Assembly: GCA_964291545.2 (NCBI GenBank)
Contig: OZ219861.1
Location: 620,001 to 684,000 of the forward strand
Source: G963667675 sp964291545
Lineage (GTDB): Bacteria; Chloroflexota; Dehalococcoidia; Lucifugimonadales; UBA3495
Reading direction: 5' to 3'
Length of the DNA: 64,000 nt
Numbering within the stretch: position 1 is the stretch's first letter; each line of letters opens with the position of its first letter. Below the pieces are notes generated by a model that did no database searches, was not told where the DNA came from, and saw only the letters and a program-made list of their open reading frames with translations. Below are positions 36,610-43,794 of the stretch, one piece after another. Made by a program: the position numbers and the translations under genes.

Positions 36610-37221
36610 GTGACAAGACTCTACTCCTACGTTGTTGCGAGAGACTACGGGTTTGCGCCGAACCCGTTTTTTGGCACGTGTACGCTGGCAACCTGCAAGC
36701 CAGAAATACGCAAGCACGCCAAAGTGGGAGACTGGATCATCGGCACCGGTAGTAATCAGCGGAAAAAAGAGGGATATCTAGTATACGTCATGCTCGTGTC
36801 GGAGACGCTGACGTTTAACGACTACTGGTCAAGTTCGCAATTCCGGCGAAAGAGACCAAATCTCCGAGGAAGCAAGAAACGAGCTTTCGGTGACAATATC
36901 TACTTCAAAGATGCCGAGGGGAAGTGGCATCAAGAGGACTCTCATCATAGCTATGCTGACGGCTCCCTTAACCCGCATAACACCAGCCATGACACGCAGG
37001 CGGACCGGGTACTAATCAGCGCTGATTATGCGTATTGGGGCGATGCAGGGCCACAGCTACCCAAGAACTTTAGGGACTACAAAGGATTTGATATTTGCGC
37101 TAAACGAGGCCACAAGTGCCGATTTCCAGAGGATATGATTGAAGATTTCGTTGCATGGTTTCGGTCTCTAAGAGAAACCGGGTATCTCGGCGAACCCGCT
37201 GATTGGATGAGGACACCATAA
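36610..37221 (+). CDS. Nucleotide-modification-associated domain 2 (Nmad2) protein
   Basis: From a GTG at 36610, 10 bases after the TIR gene, the protein has 203 residues. It begins TRLYSYVVARDYGFAPNPFF, then GTCTLATCKPEIRKHAKVGD and WIIGTGS, and has GDNIYF and VLISADYAYWG later. These are the conserved blocks of Nmad2, a domain described computationally in operons for hypermodified DNA bases. The biochemical role is unknown; modification or reading of altered bases has been proposed. Here it is followed by MazG-like, thymidylate-synthase-like and aGPT-PPlase-like genes, matching the predicted context. No strong ribosome binding site is visible, so translational coupling to the TIR gene is possible. 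Confidence 0.75.
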   Translation: MTRLYSYVVARDYGFAPNPFFGTCTLATCKPEIRKHAKVGDWIIGTGSNQRKKEGYLVYVMLVSETLTFNDYWSSSQFRRKRPNLRGSKKRAFGDNIYFKDAEGKWHQEDSHHSYADGSLNPHNTSHDTQADRVLISADYAYWGDAGPQLPKNFRDYKGFDICAKRGHKCRFPEDMIEDFVAWFRSLRETGYLGEPADWMRTP

Positions 37222-37260
37222 TTGACAACCCGACGGTTCGGGAATCACGTGGACTAGAAA

Positions 37261-37569
37261 ATGGGACAAAGAGCGACGCTCTTAAGCGACTACACGCGTG
37301 ACATTGCGCCCACCGACATGCTCGCCCCGGACAGCCTGCACCCAGTTCTCCTGGGCCTATTTGGCGAGGTAGGCAGCGTCATGGCAGTAGCGAAAAAGCA
37401 CCGCCGCGAAGGAGAAGCATATCCCGAGCATCAGCGAGTTGCAGAGGTGGGGTTTGGGGACGTGCTTTGGTAGCTTGTGACACCGTGCAGGCTCCTCGGC
37501 GTCGATGCCGACACTATCTTTCCCAAGATAGTAAATGGGATCCCACGCCGACCGACATGGCATTTGTGA
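37261..37569 (+). pseudogene. MazG-like pyrophosphohydrolase with amber stop
   Basis: The frame reads LHPVLLGLFGEVGSVMAVAK, the first MazG helix with Glu residues, then VAEVGFGDVLW followed by TAG at 37471-37473. The same frame continues LVTPCRLLGVDADTIFPKIV to a TGA at 37567. MazG proteins have GDxLWYL here, so the stop replaces the conserved Tyr codon and is one base change from TAC or TAT. The usual second Glu of EELGD is also altered (EVGFGD). MazG enzymes split dNTPs to dNMP and pyrophosphate, and in base-modification loci they may remove the ordinary nucleotide. The gene is probably dead unless amber is suppressed. Confidence 0.65.
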
Positions 37570-38080
37570 ACGTTATTGCCGAATCTTGCCCAGACCCAGA
37601 GAACGCGGCGGGAACTAATACGGGCTTTACTTCGAGAAATTAATATCCTACGGAGCCGACAAGGGCGGCATGGGAAGCGTTAGTCAACTGGAGCACATCA
37701 TCCAAACATGGCACAACGGTAACCATCGCCAGACGGCGCTGCAGGCAGGTCTGTTTGATCCCTTAACAGACTACACCAACCAGCCAGTACGCGGGTTTCC
37801 ATGTTTACAACAGGTCTCGCTTGCCCGTTGTGGACAAAGTGGACTGTCCATTATTGGATTTTATGCTACTCAGTACGTGGTTGAGAGAGCGTACGGCAAT
37901 TACTTGGGACTGTGCCGGCTCGGCCGGTTCATGGCCCAAGAGATGGACTTAAGCTTCAGTCAGATGGTTTGTGTTGCAACACCGGTCCAACTGGCGCGTT
38001 TGAAGAAATCAGTCAGAGAACTAGCGAACCGAGTCGGGCAGATAATCGAGGATATCTCTGGCGAGTCCCTGGATGGCTAG
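37557..38080 (+). pseudogene. Thymidylate-synthase-like gene, truncated or frameshifted
   Basis: The frame from ATG 37670 gives 136 residues that match the C-terminal half of a thymidylate-synthase-type enzyme: Cys in RGFPCLQQVSLAR as the nucleophile, then GFYATQYVVERAYGNYLGLC with the substrate-binding Asn. In this frame homologous sequence extends upstream to Tyr at 37619 (YGLYFEKLISYGADKGG) but meets TAA at 37616. A frame from ATG 37557 (MAFVNVIAESCPDPENAAGT) joins it if one base is restored near 37616-37620. The normal N-terminal third is not found. Relatives methylate or hydroxymethylate dUMP. Either a broken gene or an assembly error is possible; a short functional protein is less likely. 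Confidence 0.55.
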
Positions 38081-39146
38081 CCAAGGCACCTGTAGGAATA
38101 CTGGGCCTAAGGCTTCCCAACACCGACTTACTCCATCGGCTGGCGGTGGGATGGCGCCCGAGGTGGTACGCGACCTTTCTCCGGCATGTCCAACCATCGT
38201 ATACGATACTTACTGGAAGTTCGCTGCTGAACGTCAGGCCGTCTTCTTTCGAAAACTGGAGGGAGGTTCTCCTCCCTGGACCGACGATCCTGTCATTACG
38301 CGGCACAAGTTCACCAATGCTTACCGAGCAGCGGACCGGGTAAGCCAGTACCTGATACGTCACGTCATTTACGAGGGAGACCAATCTGTACCAGAGGTTT
38401 TTTTCCGCACGATTCTTTTCAAGCTCTTCAATAAGATAGAAACCTGGGAATTATTGAAGTCCAAGGCGGGCGAGATTACTTGGGAAGGCTATTCCTTCAA
38501 ACAATTCGATCGGGTGTTGGCTAGGGCCCTTGCGTCCAATACGCGAATATACTCGGCTGCCTATATCATGCCTTCAGGCAATAGCATTTTCGGATACCGA
38601 CACAAGCATGGGAACCACCTTAAGTTGCTTGAGATAATGATGGAAGATGAGGTACCGTGCAGAATTGCAGGGGCGGCGACTATGCGGGAAGCCTTTGAAA
38701 TGCTGCGGTCATATCCCATGATTGGGGACTTCTTGGCATACCAGTTCGTAACCGACCTGAATTACAGCGAGATCTGCCACTTTTCCGAGATGGAGTTCGT
38801 TGTCCCAGGTCCAGGAGCCAGGGACGGTATTCACAAATGCTTTAGTGATTTGGGTGGGTTAAGTGAGTCCGACGTTATTAGATTAGTTGCCGACCGTCAG
38901 GAGTACGAGTTTGACCGCTTGGGGTTGAAGTTTCGCTCGCTGTGGGGAAGGCCACTACAGTTGGTTGACTGCCAGAACTTGTTCTGCGAGGTATCTAAAT
39001 ATGCGCGAGTGGCGCACCCGGAAGTGCCTGGAGTTAATGTCCGCTCTCGAATAAAGCAAAATTATCGGGCGTCTAAGGACCCATTGGAATTATGGTTCCC
39101 TCCCAAGTGGGGGATTAATCGTCTAATGCGAGCAGTTGAGGACTGA
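38073..39146 (+). CDS. 5-hmdU kinase-helical / aGPT-pyrophosphorylase-like protein
   Basis: The protein has 357 residues from ATG 38073, which overlaps the preceding stop; ATG 38151 (331 residues) is an equally good start. It begins YDTYWKFAAERQAVFFRKLE, SPPWTDDPVITRHKFTNAYR and AADRVSQYL, the pattern of the 5-hydroxymethyl-dU DNA kinase helical domain and alpha-glutamyl/putrescinyl-thymine pyrophosphorylase group. A helix-hairpin-helix-like block PMIGDFLAYQFVTDLNYS lies near residue 190 (from 38151) and EFVVPGPGARDG near 214. In phages such enzymes help build hypermodified thymine from 5-hmdU pyrophosphate. In a bacterial operon beside Nmad2 and TS-like genes, a related base-modifying or base-removing role is inferred. 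Confidence 0.65.
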   Translation: MASQGTCRNTGPKASQHRLTPSAGGGMAPEVVRDLSPACPTIVYDTYWKFAAERQAVFFRKLEGGSPPWTDDPVITRHKFTNAYRAADRVSQYLIRHVIYEGDQSVPEVFFRTILFKLFNKIETWELLKSKAGEITWEGYSFKQFDRVLARALASNTRIYSAAYIMPSGNSIFGYRHKHGNHLKLLEIMMEDEVPCRIAGAATMREAFEMLRSYPMIGDFLAYQFVTDLNYSEICHFSEMEFVVPGPGARDGIHKCFSDLGGLSESDVIRLVADRQEYEFDRLGLKFRSLWGRPLQLVDCQNLFCEVSKYARVAHPEVPGVNVRSRIKQNYRASKDPLELWFPPKWGINRLMRAVED

Positions 39147-39192
39147 GCGTTATCTACGCGTCAACTGTTCCAGGCTCAAGGAGGCGGAAGAA

Positions 39193-40068
39193 ATGATCTT
39201 GGCTCGGGAGGAAATCCTGAAACGGCTCTGTGACGGTGATATTTTCAGGCGAGACTCATGGTGTAAGTCCTGCCTTCAAGAAGCCTCGTATGCATTGAGG
39301 ATTGCTAACGATGCCCTCTTGATTGACGGCAAATTCTACGACCCAGGCGAGAAATATGACGGCGATTACATAAGGATTGAACCTGGCAAGATCGCAATTC
39401 TCTCAACGAAGGAAAAGCTAAACATGCCAGAAGACCTTGTTGGCAAAATTGGCATTCGACTGAAATACGCCCACCAGGGGCTAACTGGGCTCATGGGCAT
39501 CCAAGTTGACCCGCTCTACGGTCGAGATAAGCCAGCCGAAAAGCTGTACATTAGAGTCGCCAACTTTGGGAATGAAATGATTCAACTTTCACCAGGTGAC
39601 GAGGTATTCACGTTCGAACTGCACCAGTTGATGGGGAAGTTCCAACCTAGGGAAAAGAAGTCCACCTGGTTGCGTATGAGAGACGAGTTGAGATACCAAC
39701 GCAATTCCAGTTGGTCTTATGTTACGCGCGTAGAAACCAATCTATCGGACGAGACAGAAAATCTAAGAAATAATCTTCAGCCCTTAGTGATGTTTGGGGT
39801 CTTCCTAGTCGCAGTCTCAATTCTGGGGGCCTCTATCGCTGTTCTCCTCCAGACGGCGGGCCCAGCTGAAGTCATCGAATCGTCTTGGTCGGCCTTGACG
39901 GAACGGGCATTGTTGCTTTGGGTGCTGCTGGTTGGGATTGCTGGAACTGCATGGGTCGGACTGGCAGCTGGCTGGCGATTCCTCAGACCATACCGCAGCG
40001 GAACCCCTCGACCAACTATCGGCTGGGTTCGCAAATACTGGAGGAAGTTCTGGTACTGGTTGTGGTAG
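39193..40068 (+). CDS. dCTP deaminase/dUTPase-fold protein with two C-terminal TM helices
   Basis: ATG 39193 is preceded by AAGGAGG and begins MILAREEILKRLCDG and CLQEASYALRI, the normal start of dCTP deaminases; the longer frame from TTG 39136 has no such site. The barrel continues with IRIEPGKIAILSTKEKLNMP, GLMGIQVDPLYG and LYIRVANFGNEMIQLSPGDE. By eye the catalytic Glu of the family's LExxN-type motif is replaced (LYIRVAN), so deamination is doubtful and nucleotide binding or sensing more likely. Two membrane helices follow, about residues 199-221 and 238-260, then an aromatic tail. Fusion of this fold to a membrane anchor is unusual. dCTP deaminases that deplete nucleotides are known anti-phage proteins. 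Confidence 0.65.
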   Translation: MILAREEILKRLCDGDIFRRDSWCKSCLQEASYALRIANDALLIDGKFYDPGEKYDGDYIRIEPGKIAILSTKEKLNMPEDLVGKIGIRLKYAHQGLTGLMGIQVDPLYGRDKPAEKLYIRVANFGNEMIQLSPGDEVFTFELHQLMGKFQPREKKSTWLRMRDELRYQRNSSWSYVTRVETNLSDETENLRNNLQPLVMFGVFLVAVSILGASIAVLLQTAGPAEVIESSWSALTERALLLWVLLVGIAGTAWVGLAAGWRFLRPYRSGTPRPTIGWVRKYWRKFWYWLW

Positions 40069-40143
40069 GGGCTTGATATGGGTATGGGGAGTCTCGACCA
40101 CCCACCACTGTTGATCGTAAGACGAACCGAGTGGATTCTGTCG

Positions 40144-41040
40144 TCACGAGTGTTGTCCTACCAGTTCAATGGTCCCGCGTTCTAGGTCAGCGTGGAGTTG
40201 CCCTTTTCCTTTAGCCTTCACCTGACGCCAGATGTCGAATCCCTTCATTATCGCGCGCTCCCATTCCCCCTCGGTCCGGGCGCGCACTTCCAAGTGGGCT
40301 GTCATGTCCTTTATAGTGCGCAGTAGGTCGTAGTCGACACTTTCGGCGCCTTCGAGAAAGTTCCGGCGCTCGGCGTAGCTGAATACCATCGCTGAAATGC
40401 CTTCCTCGATCACGATGGCCCTACCACCGTCCTCAACCTCATCAACCTTCCGGTCACTTTTCCTCTTGCGCCGCAGCAAGGCTCTTAAGGAGGGGGACCA
40501 ACCAAGAATGCTGGCGTAAGAAAGGTGGCAGATATCGTGAAAACGGTATCCATCGTTTTCGTAACGGTTATCGGTTAACGGATCTCCGAATTTAACGCCG
40601 TCAATCGTAGTGATGGCGATCCCGGATTCTTCCGCTATGGAAATCTCCATCGTCCTAGGTAGGCGCTCAGCAGGCGGGAAGCCATCATCAAACAACCTTA
40701 TCTTCCCCTTTCCTGCACCTAGAGGCTGCCAACGTCTTCCTGTCTTGTCTAGGTTATACTGGGCTACTTCGCTCAGCGTCAGGCCGTGCTTGGTTGCAAC
40801 GTTGGACAGATACCACAGAAGGTCTCCCAACTCTTCCTTGACCCGTTCCGGGAAGAGCTTGTACGAATCGCCGTCCCGTAGCCACTTCTTATGCTCGCCC
40901 AGCAGTTCTCCCACTTCACCTGCCATACCCAAGAGCGGAACTAAGATACTTCGGGGGCCGGTTTCGATGGATTCGGTATCTGGTTGCTGGTCAGTTTGAT
41001 TGGCAAGGCGCTGGTATTGGTCAAGCTCCATGACCCTCAC
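40144..41040 (-). CDS. MazG-family nucleotide pyrophosphohydrolase with C-terminal extension
   Basis: The 298-residue protein has an intact MazG core at residues about 30-85: LLGMAGEVGELLGEHKKWLR, then VKEELGDLLWYLSNVATKHG and NLDKTGRRW, with the Glu and Asp metal ligands. Residues 100-298 form a second domain (for example YRFHDICHLSYASILGWSP and IVIEEGISAMVFSYA) seen in some MazG-like proteins but of unknown role. It converges with the rightward base-modification operon, whose own MazG-like gene is broken, so this one could supply the same activity. Three 15-base tandem repeats lie upstream of its start. Confidence 0.75.
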   Translation of the reverse strand: MRVMELDQYQRLANQTDQQPDTESIETGPRSILVPLLGMAGEVGELLGEHKKWLRDGDSYKLFPERVKEELGDLLWYLSNVATKHGLTLSEVAQYNLDKTGRRWQPLGAGKGKIRLFDDGFPPAERLPRTMEISIAEESGIAITTIDGVKFGDPLTDNRYENDGYRFHDICHLSYASILGWSPSLRALLRRKRKSDRKVDEVEDGGRAIVIEEGISAMVFSYAERRNFLEGAESVDYDLLRTIKDMTAHLEVRARTEGEWERAIMKGFDIWRQVKAKGKGQLHADLERGTIELVGQHS

Positions 41041-41362
41041 CTCCCACCAAGCGGCTCGGTTGAGGATATCGTTTGTTCCACTGTGGGCTCACTAGTCCGA
41101 AGTCTTGCGTAGTGTGACGACAGCAACCACAATATATAGTATGTTGCCATACAGTATGTTGTCATGCAGTGTGTTGTCAACACTTGGTGGTGGAGCTCCC
41201 TGGCTTTTCCCGCTCTTGTAGTTCCATTGTACGTTATTGTACCGAATCAGTCGCTAGGTCCTCCGAAATTTCCGCCAGTTGCTCCGTAAGGTTCTTGATA
41301 TGTCCCACTCGCGAGGGCTGCGATTCGTACCATAGGGCAGCTCACCGGCTCCCGGGCTGGTA
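41041..41362. other. Boundary region between accessory and core DNA
   Basis: No gene is supported here. The region contains the tandem repeats at 41135-41179 and a direct pair ATTGTAC-GTT-ATTGTAC at 41226-41242. Base composition rises sharply to the right. It probably marks one edge of the acquired region, but no tRNA or att-like duplication is visible. Confidence 0.5.
41135..41179. repeat. Three tandem 15-bp repeats
   Basis: TATAGTATGTTGCCA, TACAGTATGTTGTCA and TGCAGTGTGTTGTCA follow one another without gaps. Units two and three differ at two positions. They lie 95 to 139 bases upstream of the leftward MazG start and may be a multi-copy regulator site. Confidence 0.6.
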
Positions 41363-42334
41363 CTACTCCGGGTTGGCGCAGTGCTCCATGGGACGTCCGG
41401 CGAGGCCCGCCAGCAGGTTGCGGGCCGCCAGCATGCACATCTCCCTCCTTGAAGCGACGGAGGCGCTGCCGATGTGCGGGGTGATGACCAGGTTGTCCAA
41501 CGTCAGCAGCGGGTCGTCGGGGGAGATCGGTTCCGGGTCGGTCACGTCCAACGCAGCCGCCTGTATCCATTTTTCGCTGAGGGCGGTGTAGAGGGCCCTG
41601 GAGTCCACCACCGGCCCCCGGGCCAGGTTGATGAGGATGGCCGTGGGCTTCATGGCCCGCAGTTCACGCTCCCCGATGAAATGCCGGGTTTCCCGCGTCA
41701 GCGAGAGGTGCACCGACACGAAGTCGGCGGCGCTCAACAGCGTGTCTAAATCGGCGTATTCCAGCCCGTAACGTTCTTCCAAGTCCGGCTTGCGGGTGCG
41801 GGAATGATAGAGCACTCTCATATCGAAGCCCGAAGCGCGCTTGGCCATTTCCAGCCCGGTCTGGCCCAAGCCCAGGATTCCCAGGGTGGCCCCGTGGACG
41901 TCGGTGCCCAGCCAGAACATGGGATGAAAGGCGATCTCCCATCCTCCCGACCGCACCCATCGCTCGCTTTCGCTGACCCGCCGGGCGGCGGACATCAGGA
42001 TGGCGAATCCCAGGTCGGCGGTGGCCTTGGACAGCACCCCTGGGGTGTGGCCCACGAGAATCCCCCGCCGGGAGGCGGCGTCCACGTCGACGTTGTCCAG
42101 CCCCACGGCCACCTGGCTGATGACCCTTAGCTTGGGAGCGCGGTCGAGCAGGTCGGCGTCCACCCGGTCCATGACGTTGGTCACCAGGCCCTCTGCCTGG
42201 CCCAATCTATCGGCAAGCTCTTGCGCGGTGGGAGGCGCATCGTTAGGCCAGACCTCCAACTGCGCGTGTTGGCCAATCAAGTCCAACGCTTCCGGGAATA
42301 TCCGGCGGGTTACAAACACCCGAGGACTGTTCAT
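41363..42334 (-). CDS. D-isomer-specific 2-hydroxyacid dehydrogenase
   Basis: This 323-residue protein has the NAD-binding LGILGLGQTGLEMAKRA and the three catalytic residues of the family: Arg in LINLARGPVVDS, Glu in DVTDPEPISPDDPL and His in VITPHIGSAS. The family reduces 2-keto acids such as glyoxylate, hydroxypyruvate or phosphoglycerate precursors; size and motifs fit glyoxylate/hydroxypyruvate reductases best. It is followed upstream by a glycolate/lactate-oxidase-type gene on the same strand, 65 bases apart, so the pair may interconvert hydroxy acids and keto acids. It is the first clearly core-like, GC-rich gene after the accessory region. Confidence 0.85.
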   Translation of the reverse strand: MNSPRVFVTRRIFPEALDLIGQHAQLEVWPNDAPPTAQELADRLGQAEGLVTNVMDRVDADLLDRAPKLRVISQVAVGLDNVDVDAASRRGILVGHTPGVLSKATADLGFAILMSAARRVSESERWVRSGGWEIAFHPMFWLGTDVHGATLGILGLGQTGLEMAKRASGFDMRVLYHSRTRKPDLEERYGLEYADLDTLLSAADFVSVHLSLTRETRHFIGERELRAMKPTAILINLARGPVVDSRALYTALSEKWIQAAALDVTDPEPISPDDPLLTLDNLVITPHIGSASVASRREMCMLAARNLLAGLAGRPMEHCANPE

Positions 42335-42399
42335 TGCTCGTCTGCTCTCACTGGTACTACGCCGCGCCTTGGCCGGCGGACTTACGCACCGCCGGCGTC

Positions 42400-43788
42400 T
42401 TACAACCCCAGTTTGCCGGGATTCATGATGTCGGCCGGGTCCAGGGCCCGCTTTAGCTCCCGTAGGACGTCATGGCCGGCGCCCATTTCCCGGGCCAGCA
42501 GGTGGTCCAGCTTAACTCCCACGCCGTGGCAATACTCCATTGCCCCGCCCATGTCCTGGGCCAACTTCAATGCCTGGTCCACTACTCGCGCCAGATTCTC
42601 CCGGAAATCGTCTCCATCCTCAGGGTTGGAGACCATGAGCATGGAGAACAGCTCGGGACGGCTCCAGATGGCGTACTCAACCACCCTGACTCCTGTGCCG
42701 GCCATCAACTCGTCGCAGCGCTGCCGGTATTCCAGGACCCGGGAAACCGGCAGCGCCAGGTGCAGGTAATCGAATCCGCGGCCCCAACTGCGGTCCCACC
42801 TGGTCTGGCGGGGCAGCCCCAGGAACGACTGCTTGTAGCTCAGTCCCGACTGGTGGCGGTCCCTCCAGTAGGCCTCGGTGGGTCCGGGCCCGATATCGCG
42901 GCCCCCGAACTGGGCGCAGACTTCTGCGGAGCGAGCTTGTTGGGCGGCGACTCCTTCCCGGTAGCCCTCGAACAGCAGAAAGAGCCGTATGCCCGAGTCT
43001 TCTTCGGTCAGGTCCAGCAGCGTGGGCCGCAATCCAAGGGCCAGCAACTCGGCGGCGGCGGCGAACCCCCGGTCGAAGCTGTCGAACGACGCCGCGGCGA
43101 AGACCTGGGCCTCGGGCCGGCGATGGACCCGAATCGCGGCCTGGGTAATAATGCCGAAGACACCTTCACTGCCGATGAACAGCCGGTTGAGGTCGGGGCC
43201 TGACGAGTGCTTGGGCAGCGGGCGGGTGGTTATAACCCGTCCGTTGGGAAGCACCGCTTCCAGACCCAGTACCTGCTCCCCCATGGGGCCGAACGCCCCG
43301 GCGCGATAGCCCACTCCGTTGGTGGATATGGCCCCTCCCACCGTGGCGATGGGGACGCTGTAGGGATCGTGGCCTTGCATGAGGTCGTGCTCAGCCAGGG
43401 CGTCTTCCAGGTCCTGGAGTATTACGCCAGCTTCAACTCGGGCGGTCAGGTCTGTGCAGCTAACCTCCAGCACCCTGTTCATGCGCCCGACGTCGACGAC
43501 AATCCCGCCGCAGACCGGCAGGACGCCGCCCATGACGCCGGTGCCTCCGCCGTAGGGCACCAGGGGTATCCCGTTCCGGTTGGCCAGGACTACTATCTCG
43601 GAGATTTCTTTGGCGCTGCCGGGACGGACCACCAGGTCGGCCAGCCGGTCGAACCTGGCTTCGGCGCCAAAGGCCCGGAACGGGGTCAAGGCGTCGGCCG
43701 AATACCGGTCCAGGTCGTAGGGGTCGGTAAGAACGTGCGGCGCCCCGACGATGCGGGCCAGGGCCTCGATGGTCGAGCTATCCAGCAC
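42400..43788 (-). CDS. FAD-linked oxidase, GlcD/lactate dehydrogenase type
   Basis: The 462-residue protein is a FAD_binding_4 flavoprotein: IPLVPYGGGTGVMGGVLPVC binds FAD pyrophosphate, GYRAGAFGPMGEQVLGLEAV follows, and the C-terminal domain ends ALKRALDPADIMNPGKLGL, the classic GlcD ending. Such enzymes oxidise D-lactate, glycolate or other 2-hydroxy acids. The substrate cannot be told from sequence alone. It lies 6 bases from cysS on the same strand and may belong to the same transcript. Confidence 0.85.
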   Translation of the reverse strand: MLDSSTIEALARIVGAPHVLTDPYDLDRYSADALTPFRAFGAEARFDRLADLVVRPGSAKEISEIVVLANRNGIPLVPYGGGTGVMGGVLPVCGGIVVDVGRMNRVLEVSCTDLTARVEAGVILQDLEDALAEHDLMQGHDPYSVPIATVGGAISTNGVGYRAGAFGPMGEQVLGLEAVLPNGRVITTRPLPKHSSGPDLNRLFIGSEGVFGIITQAAIRVHRRPEAQVFAAASFDSFDRGFAAAAELLALGLRPTLLDLTEEDSGIRLFLLFEGYREGVAAQQARSAEVCAQFGGRDIGPGPTEAYWRDRHQSGLSYKQSFLGLPRQTRWDRSWGRGFDYLHLALPVSRVLEYRQRCDELMAGTGVRVVEYAIWSRPELFSMLMVSNPEDGDDFRENLARVVDQALKLAQDMGGAMEYCHGVGVKLDHLLAREMGAGHDVLRELKRALDPADIMNPGKLGL

Positions 43789-43794
43789 GGTGTT

